A DNA stretch of 64,000 nucleotides from Prosopocoilus inquinatus. Taxonomy: Eukaryota; Arthropoda; Insecta; Coleoptera; Lucanidae. A program made the position numbers and the translations under genes. The stretch lies in the NCBI GenBank assembly GCA_036172665.1, contig CM069877.1, forward strand, positions 13,536,501 to 13,600,500, read 5' to 3'. Positions 1-11,100 of this stretch are shown in pieces. The notes below the pieces were generated by a model. The model worked only from the letters and a program-made list of their open reading frames with translations, made no database searches and had not been told where the DNA came from. Position 1 is the stretch's first letter. The number at the start of each line of letters is the position of its first letter.

Positions 1-241
1 GATACATTTGCAAAACGAAAACAATTTTTTCAATGTCAGAATCAGAAGCTGAGAATGTATTATCGAAGTCAACGATAAACAAAGACACATTTCTCTATTA
101 TAACATCCAGTAGCATGCTAAGTTTTAAGTTCAGAGTTAACAAATAAACGAATACATGTAGGGTATATTATAAATAAAGTTATTGCATAATATAAAACAA
201 ATACAATTCGACTGAACACTTACTTTTCAACAGAAATATTG
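1..241. other. 3' flank of the LYSMD1-like gene
   Basis: AT-rich non-coding DNA downstream of the minus-strand LysM gene. It probably holds that gene's 3' UTR. I see no other gene or structured repeat in it. Confidence 0.4.
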
Positions 242-974
242 CTACAATTCAAACAACTCGTCCTGTTGCCTTTCGTACCTCTTCATCGACGTTTTAATTT
301 TATTACCTTGTGTCATCACGATGGTCTGGGGAGCACTAAACGGGTCGGACGTGTTATTATTCATGCTTTTCTTCATCCTAGAAGTGGCCGGCTTTTTTCG
401 CTCTCGCTCCACCAAATAATTTAAATTTTCTGTAAAACTAAAAACAGGGTAATCGCTGATTTTCCTGGGTTTACCAACATACACTTACTCACTATTGCCT
501 TGTGCTTTTCGAACTTCCTCCTTTGTGCTAGCGATTGACGCATCGATTTTCTCAAGGAAATCGTTTGCATCTTCCTCAAAACTATCTGAGTTAGTTACTT
601 GCGATGTGGAAGGAGTGGTCGGGGTAGTAACCACGTCCTTATTCAATGGGGTTGCCTGAGCGTCTCCTGAAGGTATTAACAAATGTTCTCTAAGAAATAA
701 GCTATCAGACGCCCATAATCGATTCGCCCTTCGAATTTGTTCCATCTGAAACAACCCGTTTAATTTCAAATAACTTATAAGATGTAGTTGTACTAACAGT
801 GACACCATATCTTAAAGCGATGCCCTGTAAAGTGTCTGAACTAGTTACGCTGTGCCTAATGTAATTTTCATTGCGCATCACATGACGATTGGTACTCCCA
901 TATTTCTTGAGCGCCTTAGCCGAGTCTCTTATCGACAGTTTCTCGTAGGTATTTCTGTTTTCCATAGCGAACAT
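242..974 (-). CDS. LYSMD1: LysM domain protein, LYSMD1/LYSMD2 type
   Basis: Three coding exons on the minus strand: 974-798, 745-493 and 429-242, giving about 205 residues. The first junction joins GVT to MEQIRRANRLW exactly inside the LysM fold, as in vertebrate LYSMD1/2. The second uses donor GTGAGT, because the overlapping GTAAGT would break the frame. Visible parts: a KYGST motif near residue 25, one LysM domain at about residues 37-85 (core DTLQGIALRYGVT), an acidic linker, a short DFLEKIDASI helix typical of the family, and a C-terminus DELFEL like the DEIFKL end of human LYSMD1. No signal peptide or membrane segment is seen, so an intracellular protein is expected. The family's function is poorly known. 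The start could be the ATG at 974 or the in-frame ATG at 965. Confidence 0.86.
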
Positions 975-1570
975 GAACTGAGCTGCATCGAAGGAGGAAA
1001 GGAAATTGGAAGAACATGCGGTTTTCTTTCACGCGAGGAAAACCGCTGAGACTGCGTTCATTCTTATCGGCGACGTGACTCTTTTCGAGTAAATTCCATA
1101 ATCTCGTAGATAAAGTGCTAATTAAAGGCTCTTTTACGTAAATATCGGTTGGGTCGACAGCACTTTCACAACTGTCAAAAGTTCAGTCACATGAACGATG
1201 TTTACACACGTGTAAACTAAACTGATCTTATCAGTTTGTTATGTATTAGAAGATTGAAGGATGTGATTAGTTATTAAATTGGGTGATCGGATTAAGTAAC
1301 GATAAGATAAAAATTAAGGAGGATTTTTAAAACTGTTGGGGTGCGTTCAGAAATAACACATCCCGGGAAACAGTCAAGGGGCTCGTTCGGGAACTGGGAA
1401 GAGCGCGCTCTGGATAATATTCTTTCTCTCTTGTGTAAAAAGATTTTATTTGAAAGTAGGTAAAAATACGATAATTTAGATTTTTTTTTTTCGTAAATGA
1501 ATATTAAAGCCGTAAAGTATTAAAGAAATATGAATTAATTAAATTCCCGCCAAAACGCACATTCTGACCG
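975..1570. other. intergenic, likely LYSMD1 promoter side
   Basis: Non-coding, AT-rich DNA upstream of the LysM gene. No recognisable gene or strong repeat was seen. Confidence 0.3.
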
Positions 1571-1966
1571 TGTGACGTCAATGTTCATATGCTGTCAAAT
1601 CGTAATAAGTGAATATCAATACCAACACATAAAACTTATTACAATAAATAGTAAAACATATTATCAGTATTGTGCTGTGCTATAACGTAAAAATACCTGT
1701 GCAAGAACTCCGAATAAATTATTTCATACAAAATTTAGTGTTACCAACCTTACTTCTCAATGGCGAAAAGTTCCCGTTTCCACCACAAATTTCTCACCAA
1801 CATAGTAACAAAATATAATAATTTCTTTAAGACATTCACTTCGTAATTGTTGCTTAAATTAAAACTGTATTTTTCAACACATATTAAGAGCAAACATTCA
1901 AACTATTTGACAAGGGTCTGCATACAACATAAACGTCAAGGACAATGTATGAACATTGACGTCACA
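1571..1966. mobile_element. MITE with 19-bp terminal inverted repeats
   Basis: The stretch starts TGTGACGTCAATGTTCATA and ends with its exact reverse complement, about 0.4 kb apart, with no coding capacity between. The outer part of each arm contains TGACGTCA, a CRE/ATF-type site. Short non-autonomous DNA transposons have this form. I could not define a target duplication. Confidence 0.5.
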
Positions 1967-2267
1967 ACGAATGAGAAGCCTTTCGAAACCACGTGATTTA
2001 TATTTGAATATTTTCGATTTTATTTATTAATTTAAGAGAATAATAAATAGAAACAGCGTACAAATTTGGTGTTTTCGCGTACGTTATTGACTATAGTCTC
2101 GATTAGAGAGCTTTAATTAATAATTTTATATTATTGTCATGTACCCTATTACCAATTTTGTCCGGAAATACAGGATGTAACTAAAATAAAAGCCGCTACT
2201 TCACGAACGCATTCTACAGATCAAAATAAAGAAGAAAGTTCATGTAAAGATGTATACAGAGAATTCA

Positions 2268-2665
2268 CGGGAAGCAGCATAACAGTTAACTCTCTTATTT
2301 GAATTTTTACGAAGTAACTTATATTGGAAATGTTTCAGGATCTGTCCTGACCAATTTCATGGAAATATCAGAAAAATAAACGACTGTCAGGTTTTTGAAA
2401 TTTTCAATTGTTTTTAACTTTTTCTAATAAAACATATTTTTTTATCATCACATCGCGTTCAGAACGTCATATTAATTATGTCTCTAAAATATTTTCTAAG
2501 CCTAATATTTTTTTATTATTTGGCAAGTAAATCTTGATGATCAAGAAAAATGTCTATAACAGCTAACTTTTTTATTTGAAAATTTATGAGGTAACTTAAA
2601 ATAGGAAAGTTCTAGAACCTTTTCCGCTAGATTTTATGGCAATATATCAAAATCAATAAAAGGTA
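2268..2665. repeat. diverged tandem duplication
   Basis: Two related stretches lie about 280 bp apart (about 2270-2385 and 2550-2660). Both read roughly 'ataacag-taact-cttatttgaa-tttacga-gtaactta-a-taggaaa' and both end with an 'atatca-aa-aataaa' segment. This is an old partial tandem duplication with no coding content. Confidence 0.4.
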
Positions 2666-2790
2666 ACTATGGTAACTTAAAAATATGCTAAGGATTACAG
2701 ATTACTGTAAATGGAGTGCCATCACTGCCATCCCAGCGACCTGGGGGGAATTATAATTGCGTTTAAAACTCTGGCAATAAATATAAAGGG
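2655..2790. repeat. dispersed repeat, copy A
   Basis: A segment containing CCCAGCGACCTGGGGGGAAT, preceded by the sequence around the GTAACTATGGTAACTT motif. It recurs in reverse orientation at about 25768-25910. The two copies share the order of motifs over more than 120 bp, so this is a dispersed repeat of unknown class. Confidence 0.5.
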
Positions 2791-3031
2791 GCAGTACCAT
2801 TTTCATTCTTATTTTAAAGCGAGAATGGTTTAAACATTTCAAAAATTGCTGAATGCGTTATGTTTTATTCCGAAAATTAGAATGATACGACTTTTAAACA
2901 AAAAATACGATACGAAATTTGAAAGGTTGGTGACATTCATTCCATTTAGGTTGTTAGCACTTGTAGCGTCAGTTTTTAGGTTAATTCATTTACTTATCTC
3001 TGTCGTAAAATTGAGAAAAATATATTTAATT

Positions 3032-3483
3032 ATGTCTTACCAACTCTATCGCAATACAACCCTCGGCCACACCCTTCAAGAAAGTCTGGACGAGTTAATT
3101 CAGGTACCCTTCCAACCAAATATTAGGGGACCCAACTTTTCCTAAATGATTTTGTTGTAGTACGGGCAAATTACGCCGCAGTTAGCATGCAAAGTCCTCC
3201 TGCAATTCGATAAGTCCATCAACCAAACCCTAGCCACAAGAGTAAAGTCTCGGTTGACTTTTAAGGCCAACAAGCTCAACACGTACCGGTTTTGCGATAA
3301 CGTGTGGACTTTCATGTTGAACGACGTGGAATTCAGAGAGGTGCAGGAAATTACCAGGATTGATAAAGTTAAAATTGTTGCATGTGATGGAAAAAGTAAG
3401 TAAAAAGTTAGAGAGTGATCTTGGATAATAAATTGAGCTTTTCTTTTGCAGATGTAGCTGAAGAAGGTGGTTCTAAAAAGTAA
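3032..3483 (+). CDS. TfIIA-S: transcription initiation factor IIA, gamma (small) subunit
   Basis: Three exons, 3032-3103, 3161-3395 and 3452-3483, give 112 residues, the usual size for this subunit (human GTF2A2 is about 109). The first exon encodes [20 protein letters not shown]. The second carries the four-helix and beta-barrel regions with [18 protein letters not shown] and the hallmark [19 protein letters not shown], then [12 protein letters not shown]. The last exon supplies the short tail VAEEGGSKK. Introns are 57 and 56 nt. The protein pairs with TFIIA-L and stabilises TBP on TATA DNA in the nucleus. Near-complete match to the family makes this call secure. It converges with the C1orf43 homologue downstream. 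Confidence 0.97.
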
Positions 3484-3489
3484 TTTTGT

Positions 3490-3515
3490 GTGTATGTGTG
3501 TGTGTGTGTGTGTGG
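3490..3515. repeat. (TG)n microsatellite
   Basis: An interrupted TG run begins a few bases after the TfIIA-S stop codon and so lies in its 3' UTR. Confidence 0.8.
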
Positions 3516-4304
3516 TGGAGTTCAATTATGTACAGTGTTATTCTAATTTTAAAGTAGGTTTGTAGGGTCAGTTTTATACATGTTGGTTTGTATTAGAGAT
3601 AGAATCTCAAAATAGAATGATGTATCAGGCAATTTAATTTAAACTCATCCTCGGATGACTATGGAAAAGAATCTTGTAAAAAGAAAGAGAAAGAGAGACA
3701 ACAAACATTCATCAGTTGATTCAATACTTTTCTTTTGCTGTGTGCAAAATTTTGTATAAAATCTAAAACATCAATTTCCAAACTGGGAGGTACACCTCTC
3801 CGAGGAGGCACAAACTAGTACAAAGGGAGGTAATAGAAATGTAATCTTCATAGCAAAGTATGTCAACAATTATATGTATTATTTGATGAAATAAAGGGAG
3901 GGAGGGGCGCCAAGACTAAATATTTTTGAGAGGGAGGTGCAGTAATTATGTTTGGAAACCACTTCTGATGAGGGTGAGAAAAATGAATCACTTGATACAT
4001 CAACGGTTCTTTCTTTCTTTAATTTTGATTCAGTTTTATTATATTCATCATTAAACCAAGTAATTCAAGGGGTGTATTTATTTATAAATATGTATATTCA
4101 GGTATGCAGAACATTCTTAAATGAAAATATATTTACTCGATGTAACAGACATGTATCTATCGATTCAAATTAAGCAAATTATAAAAATGAAAAGTACGAT
4201 TAATATTTTACTTACTATCTTTGTACATAAAAAAAATCACAGTTAAAAATTAAAACATAAAACAAAATAAGCTATCTAACTGGTTCCGCCTTAACTAAGA
4301 TAAT
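3516..4304. other. convergent intergenic gap between TfIIA-S and C1orf43 homologue
   Basis: Non-coding, AT-rich; expected to hold the two 3' UTRs. It contains a purine-rich stretch around 3780-3940 with repeated GGGAGG motifs. No further gene seen. Confidence 0.4.
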
Positions 4305-5282
4305 TCAAACAGAAGTCTCATTATCGGCCAAAGTTAAATTAACGGCCAGCGACGTTGGCCTCGAATCACTCCTATCTGAAACACATAAAATTTCATCCTC
4401 CGGAGGAATGAGAATGCCCGGCGGCGGTCTTAACTTGGAAGGGTCAAGCAAATTGCGGTTTTTTTCTTTGTGCTTCTGCGGCGTCTTGCTCGGCGAAGAC
4501 TTCCTGCTGTTGTAGGATTTTAATAACTTAGCACTGCAACATGGCAAACCTTTTTTTCTTTAAGCAATATTCTGATGTCAGTGACTTACGCGTCTACCAA
4601 CTTTAAAAGCAGTCGATTGTACGCCTGGTATTCCTCATCCCCAAAATGACTCGGGTCATGTCTGGCATGTTCGTATAAGTCACAAAACTGGTGCACGAGT
4701 CTTTGTCCGCTTCCATTGAGCGTTGCGGCTAAAGTTGATAGTAAATAGGCCCTTAAGTTTTCACTCGGGTGACGGATTAATTCTTTATCTTGTTTAGTTA
4801 TTTCTTTCTCTGAACGCATAAGGGTCTTAATTGTAAAAATAAATTAATTTAATCGAGGGAAATACACACCTAATATTTTGATGTCATCGACCGCTTTCAG
4901 TCTGTAATAATGAGCTGGGATTTGTTGCCCCGGACAAACAATATACCGCGAGTCCGTCATATTCAAAAGCTGCGGCTCACACATTATTTTCGGTATAAGA
5001 TCTATACGTTGTTCGATTTCCTTTTTTAATGCCTGAAACGAGCAAAGAATATTACTGCAAAAAAAAAAAAGATGCAACCGAATATACTTTTGAGGTGTCA
5101 TGACCGATTGGAATGTGGGGCCCCCTTCTAGACCTCAAGGCGAATCGCATGATCTGTCTTTTAGCAAATATGAAAAGCAGCACTACAGTCAGGGCCCCCA
5201 AACCTATTATAATGACCACGGTAACACCCGATAATTCTTCCGACATTCTTGGTCTCTTAATGGATTCTACAGTAACACTCAT
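4305..5282 (-). CDS. C1orf43: C1orf43 / NICE-3 family membrane protein
   Basis: Four exons on the minus strand: 5282-5088, 5032-4870, 4809-4590 and 4533-4305, giving about 268 residues (human C1orf43 is about 253). A single membrane segment lies near residues 20-40 (VVIIIGLGALTVVLLFIFAK), followed directly by the family signature RQIMRFALRSRRGPHIPIGH. The cytosolic part has the EPQLL and YRLKAVDDI motifs. For exon 3 I chose the acceptor at TTCAG|AG, because with donor G|GTGTGT it restores the same residue spacing as the human protein; a second frame-compatible pair (GGT|GTGTAT with AAG|ACC) is possible. The family is conserved in animals; its human member has been linked to Golgi integrity and phagocytosis, but its mechanism is unclear. 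The start is the ATG at 5282; an in-frame ATG also lies just before SEELSG. Confidence 0.88.
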
Positions 5283-5638
5283 TTGTAACAAACTTATATA
5301 ATTCTTATGAAATAGGATGGAGTTTAATAAATATTATTATTTACAATACATTTCTTTGACATTGACATTTGCTAATTCCCCATTTTATAAAGTCAGTTCA
5401 GGGTTACCAATCCACAAAAGTGATGAACGAGCAGTATTTCCAGGTGTAAAATATATCTTTCCTCACCTGGACCTTAAAATCGTGCTAACTGAGACGATAA
5501 AATCCCTACAAGAATTTAGATTGTAGTATATAGCTGTTTTCTTTCGCTTAAAAATTTAAATCGTGATTCGAATAGTTTAGATGGTTTGGATCTGAATTCC
5601 GTAGTTATTGCGACAGAACACTTCAGATTTGAATTATT

Positions 5639-5754
5639 GGGCGCGTTCAGCGGCTGAGTTGCTTACTCAGCAATCGATTGTGATTGGCTCACATGAAGGT
5701 AATAGCCAATCACAAACGACTGCTGAGTAAGCAACGCATCCGCTGAACGCGCCC
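5639..5754. mobile_element. fold-back MITE (GGGCGCGTTCAGCGG arms)
   Basis: A 15-bp perfect terminal palindrome GGGCGCGTTCAGCGG / CCGCTGAACGCGCCC, with a further inner inverted pair around GCTGAGTAAGCAAC. A related copy lies at 27452-27554. Confidence 0.6.
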
Positions 5755-5821
5755 ATTGATTGATAATTATTTACCTGTTCTGTATAATTTCTGTAAACTG
5801 TAAACTCTCAACATCTATTTC

Positions 5822-6333
5822 TAGTGTTGTGAGTCGATAATATTACCACGTTACCTTACGGTAAATGTCCAATGTTACCGGTAAGGTAACATTCATTTGT
5901 TACCATTAGTTACCGTTTGTTATCTCTGTTGTCAACATATTGCAATTTCGAGTTGCATATTTGCAAATACAAACCAATGAAACAAATGGCCTTAGAATAT
6001 TTTTAGTTAGTTAGAAAAAATGTAAATACTAAAAGAAGAATATAAATTAATACTTCATAACCCAAAAAATATTTTCCTTCATATATGAAATTATTTAGTG
6101 GAAATACATAATATTAAGTATTGAAAACCTTATTTTTTAATAAAAGGCAAAAACGTAATGAGTATCCGATGTCAAATTAATCAGAAAATTGAATAAATAT
6201 CACCTTTTTAGTTAAAGCGCAATTAGTAACTCCGGCGCAAGATGTCGCCACCTGAGCTGTAATCGGTAATGTTACGGTAATATTACCGGTAAGGTAACAT
6301 TAAAAATAAATTACCGGTAATTTAACAACACTA
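5822..6333. mobile_element. hAT-like MITE rich in GTTACC/GGTAAC, copy 1
   Basis: Termini TAGTGTTGT and ACAACACTA are inverted repeats of hAT type. Both ends carry clusters of GTTACCGGTAAC-like palindromes. Partial relatives occur at 6334-6609 (reverse), 6607-7892 (right part), 15340-15660 (reverse) and 26395-26480. No coding capacity. Confidence 0.55.
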
Positions 6334-6609
6334 GTATTTCCACTAAATAAATTCATGTGTAAACAAAGATCATTTTAGGTTATAAAATATTTATTTCATT
6401 TTCTTAGTTTTTATGTTTTTCCTGAATAATCAGACATATTCTCTGACCATTTCTCTCATTGGTTTAGTTGAATTTTGCAAGTGTGTAACTCGAAATTACG
6501 TTACCTTGACGACAGAGGTAACATACGGTAACAAATGAATGTTAGCTTACCGGTAACATTGGAAATTTACCGTAAGGTAACGTGGAAATTTTAGCGACAC
6601 CCAACACTA
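6334..6609. mobile_element. GTTACC-rich MITE, inverted partial copy 2
   Basis: This is the reverse complement of the left half of copy 1, ending in CCAACACTAG. It directly abuts copy 1. Confidence 0.5.
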
Positions 6610-7329
6610 GTGGAAATATATAATATTTAATTTTGGAAACCTTATTATTAACAAAAAACAAAAATGTAATATGTATCCAATATCAAATTAATTAGAAAAA
6701 TGAGTAAATATCACATTTTTTTAGTTAAAAGTGTAATTGGTAACTTCGACGCGAGATGTCGCCACTTGAGCTGTTATTGATAATACAATAAAGTCCGGTT
6801 ATAACGAACCCGCTTGTAACGAACTTCCGGCTATAATGTCCCATATTTCAAGCAACGAAAATTTTTCCATAAGCTCAATGTATTTTTTTTTCTGGTTATA
6901 GCGAACTCGCTTATAACGAACTCTCGGATACAGTGAACCAGATATGACTTAAAATGTGATACAATTTTCCTTTCATAACGAAGTTTGGACGGGTTTCCCC
7001 GATTTACGCGCTATTCTCCGATTATTTGTTAAGAGCGACGTGCATTTATAGCCTTTATAACAGCCGAGTCTTGATTTTTTTTTTTTTTGGAGTAGGACAT
7101 TATATCCAACGTACTGAATGAATTTAATTTTGAAGAATATGTAAAGGTTAATAATGACAGCAACAAGAGAAGTGTTAACAGATTATTGAAACAGTGACTG
7201 CAAACAATTTAACCACTGACTTAGTCAAATGGTTCAAAAAATGGCAGAAACCCGCAATTTTTTAGTCACAAATTCCAGGACATGTTTGGAACAGTTTCTG
7301 CGTCCTTTAAAACTATGTAAATAACAGAG

Positions 7330-7458
7330 AATATGAAACAAATAAAAATTTTTTTTAAAACGAGCTAAAAGAGTAATTTATTGACTTACTTGACGTTTCG
7401 CAAATATAATTATTTGCTTTTTAACTCGTTTTAAAAAGTTTTTTATTTGTTTCATATT
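7330..7458. repeat. nested fold-back hairpin
   Basis: Arms AATATGAAACAAATAAAAA and its complement TTTTTATTTGTTTCATATT, with an inner AAAACGAGCTAAAAG / CTTTTTAACTCGTTTT pair. Probably a small MITE inserted into the pogo-like remnant. Confidence 0.5.
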
Positions 7459-7630
7459 CCCTGCAATTCTCACGAGCAAGAACTACCTAAAAATTAACTA
7501 TGTAAATAACATAAACTTTTCGAATATTTACAAATGATTCATGTTATTTTTTTACTTATTTCATGTAAAATAAAAAAAGTAAAAGTAATCTTGCATTGCT
7601 GATTGTAGATTTTATTTAATACATTTGATA

Positions 7631-7680
7631 TGCTCTGTCTTTTCTACAATTATAATTAAAATTGTAGAAAAGACCGAGCA
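7631..7680. repeat. short hairpin
   Basis: Arms TGCTCTGTCTTTTCTACAAT and ATTGTAGAAAAGACCGAGCA, one mismatch, 10-nt spacer. Confidence 0.55.
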
Positions 7681-8142
7681 TTTCAACTGTATTAAAAAAG
7701 TAACTATTAAAATACACTTTGTTTTAATATTATAGCGAACTTTGGATATAACAAATTTATTTTGATACAATGTCAGAGTTCGTTATAACCGTTGGGGTGA
7801 TCGGTGGTTATAACTGTACACTACTGCGTATTACAATAACATTACTGGTATGGTAACATTAAAAATAAATTACCGGTAATTTAACAACACTATTTGTTTC
7901 ATTCGCTGCTACAACAAAAACACCAAAAATCACTTTGCAACGCGTTTGTGAATGCAGTGTCCTTGTTTTGGTCCCAACTGGTAACAGTTTTCGCCCATGC
8001 GTTGGATATGACGTGCGCCATCCTCTCTCTTTCCTTATCTAGGTTGACACAACGTGACATAACCTAGAAAAATGAACTTTGCGGACTTTACCTAACCTAA
8101 CTTTGTATTAAAGATAATTTATATTGGGGAAAATTACTCGAA

Positions 8143-11100
8143 ATGGAGGAATACGACTATAAATTAAAAACAGACAACCCGGCGTTTATCGCCAGAACTA
8201 TATCTGCTTTGGTACAGGCGATTAAAGACAAAATGCAACCTCCAGAGAGCCCCGAATCAATCAGCTTCAAACATGAAGTCACGGAATTTAAGTATTTAAA
8301 AGAAAAATGTATTTGTACGGATCCTCTCATCTCCACCACTGCATCCCTCGGCCTAATAGAGCTCGTAAAGTCGAATACGATACACATTTCACGCACAATG
8401 TCCGATATAGTTGCGATGATTCCGCTTGCAAAGTAAGTTAAAGACATCGTTGATTAATTCCCGTTAGTGCAACCTTCTTCAGGAATTACAGTGGTATAAT
8501 TATGTCGGTCACGGAACTGTTGATCATGGATTTGGAAGCAAAATTCTCAAGTAACGAGTACGAATCTCCCTTTAATTTAATAGCTCCACAGCATCCGCTG
8601 ATTTCGGTTCTGTTACAAGACCCGAATGTATGGGAAGATGTTTTGAATTGTATAGCATCAAACTACTATAACGTAAAGGACAAGGCGTAATAAGTGCAAG
8701 TAACCAGTCATCGTTTGTGATCATCACAGAAAGTTTTAGGATCGTCGTTCATCTTAATAAGTTATTCAAGCCTCTATACCTGTATGTATTATGTGATCCG
8801 TTCCTCAAGTTGCCGCAGTTGTGTCGGACTAAATTTTTCAACTTCCTCGTCACTTATGAGCCGTGCAATTTAAATTTGCTCTTGAATATCATTGGCTGGT
8901 TGCAGGTGCATATGTCAATATTGTTTTTTATATCGTCTCTCATGCAAGTGTTCCAGATTTCATCAAACGGAGCTCTTCCATACACCAGCACAGTCATAAT
9001 TGACTTGGTGAAATCGCCATGTGCAAGGCTAAACACGGATTTTCAAGAGTTTTTACTGCTGTGGTTAACATCCGTTTTATACGAGCTTTGTTTAAATAAG
9101 CAGAACATTGTAGAAGTCGTCCCTTGTATTTCCAACAAGATCGACGAGTTAAAACTCGGATGCGCCAGCGTTCTACTCTTAATGCTGGCAAACTGCATCC
9201 GAATAATATCCGCAGCCCATTTAGAAGAATTGTTAATATTAAGTGAGTGTGTGTTTGATTAGGGATGTGAACTAACGTTGTAATTGCAGGCTTGAAACTA
9301 TTAAAAAATAATTCTGTCAACGTGTTTGCTTCGCTGTCTTTAAAAGCGAGCCTCTTAAACTGGTCGATTAATCCGTCTTTCATAACAGAATGCTCAGCCG
9401 GATTAATGCAAGCACTTTACAACTGCATACAAGATAATGATAATGATGATGACGAGGTCGAAACTGGAATGTTCAAGAAAAACAAGTACATTTCCCTTTA
9501 CCAAAACACTAATCAAAGCGTGCACCTTGCCACTGAACTGTGTGCACTCGCTGACTCATGGAGAAAGAGTGATGATTTCATTTTAAACTGGTTGTTGTAT
9601 ATTCCTCTTCCTCATCCTCATCAACCCACGATCAAATTTCTACAGACCTTTCTGTTAGGCATATTTTTGTACGAGCAGAGTGAGAAAGTCGCATTGACTT
9701 CTTTGGATTTACTAATAAAACATGCCGAAGGTAACAAAAATTTAACCAGCGATATTCTAACGTTGGTATTGCATCGACTGTCAAATCCGATGGCCAGCCC
9801 GAAATTCCAGCTGCGCTTGCTGAAAGCGCTGCCGAAGATGGGAGCATTGAAGGAAAACCTGCAGCTAATCATTTCAACCTTGAAGGCAATTTCCAGGAGC
9901 TCCATGGTATCGAGGACGCTTGCACTGGGTCTGTTTTATGAGCTGTGGCTCACCGAGTCGAGGTGTTACCCTTACTTGCAAAGCTTGCTGACGGAAGGCG
10001 GCAAAGTACAAGACGAGGAATTTAACATTGTGAAAGCTCGCATATTAAAAGAACTCTGCATCAAACGGTAATAAAAGATTTAGTTGGAAACCTTTTGGTT
10101 TTCCCCTTTTTATCAATATTATGTTCCCCAATTTTCCAGTTTCAGTTTCAGTCTTATGTCAAACAAGAAAGCATTTGATAAGTTAGAAAACAATTGATGA
10201 CAAAAGGGGGAAAACCAAAAGAGAAAGACTGTAATACTTTCTTTTTCTTAAAAGTGACAGCAATTAAATAAAATCTCGTCTTGTTTTGTGCACAGGCCTG
10301 AATTATACGGGACTGAGATTGCGGTTCATTTATCGAAAATTCTAAATCAGTGCAAGAACGACAGTGGTTTGGCGTCGGCGTTGGCACTCGAAGGGCTTAA
10401 ATATTTGTGTATCAAGGGTGTTATCGATATAGTCACAGCGTGGGATTCCCTTGCTAGCACTTTCAACAACGAAAAGAGAACCGTTGTTATAATAAGGTAA
10501 TTTAATTCCACCTGTATTAATGGATAAAATTATTGAATACTTTTAAAAATAACAAGCAATTAATATCAATAACTTACAAGTGTGTGTAAAAATAAATAAA
10601 TTAGATTTTCCCAGCAAATAAAAAGCTTTCGTGTAGGCAAACCGATGAACGCAGCGGTTTGTACGGTTGCCTACACTACATGCGTTATATTGCTTTTTTT
10701 GTGAAAAAACTTCACAATTTGCTGAGACTATGCAACTTTCTTATTTTTTAAACAATTTGTCATTATTTTAGCTTTCAAAAAAGAAATAATAGCGTACAAA
10801 AATTAATTTAATTTTATATTTATTGTATTAGTTTAGCTTAGTTTAATTTCCACCTTATTAATGGATTTAAATTATTGATTACCTTTAAAAAGAATTAATA
10901 ATTTTCAAGAGTGTCTAAAAATAACTTGAATTTTCCCAAAAATTATGAAGCCTAAGTAGCTAAGTGTAGCCAAACTGACGAACATAGCAGTTTTCATGGT
11001 TGCCTATATTAAACACTCCGATTTTTTTTTCTTTTTAATATGATAAAACTTATGCAAATATTCACAATAATTGATTGAAACTGTGCAACTTTCTTGATTT

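Larger units (their letters stand above)
6607..7892. mobile_element. GTTACC-rich MITE copy 3, split by a pogo/Tigger-like insertion
   Basis: The right half of the GTTACC element is recognisable at 6610-6785 and resumes at about 7827-7892, ending in TTAACAACACTA. Between them, about 6786-7826, lies a decayed element whose ends carry multiple copies of CGGTTATAACGAAC and its complement, as in pogo/Tigger-type terminal repeats. Inside that are two further hairpins (7330-7458 and 7631-7680). No transposase ORF survives. Confidence 0.5.

Noticed and set aside
2846..3031. N-terminal extension of TfIIA-S by the upstream open frame
   Set aside because: The family starts at [12 protein letters not shown]; the upstream part is not conserved and is probably 5' UTR.
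4844..4869. Extension of C1orf43 exon 2 through GVYFPRLN
   Set aside because: It reads into an intron; splicing restores the conserved spacing.
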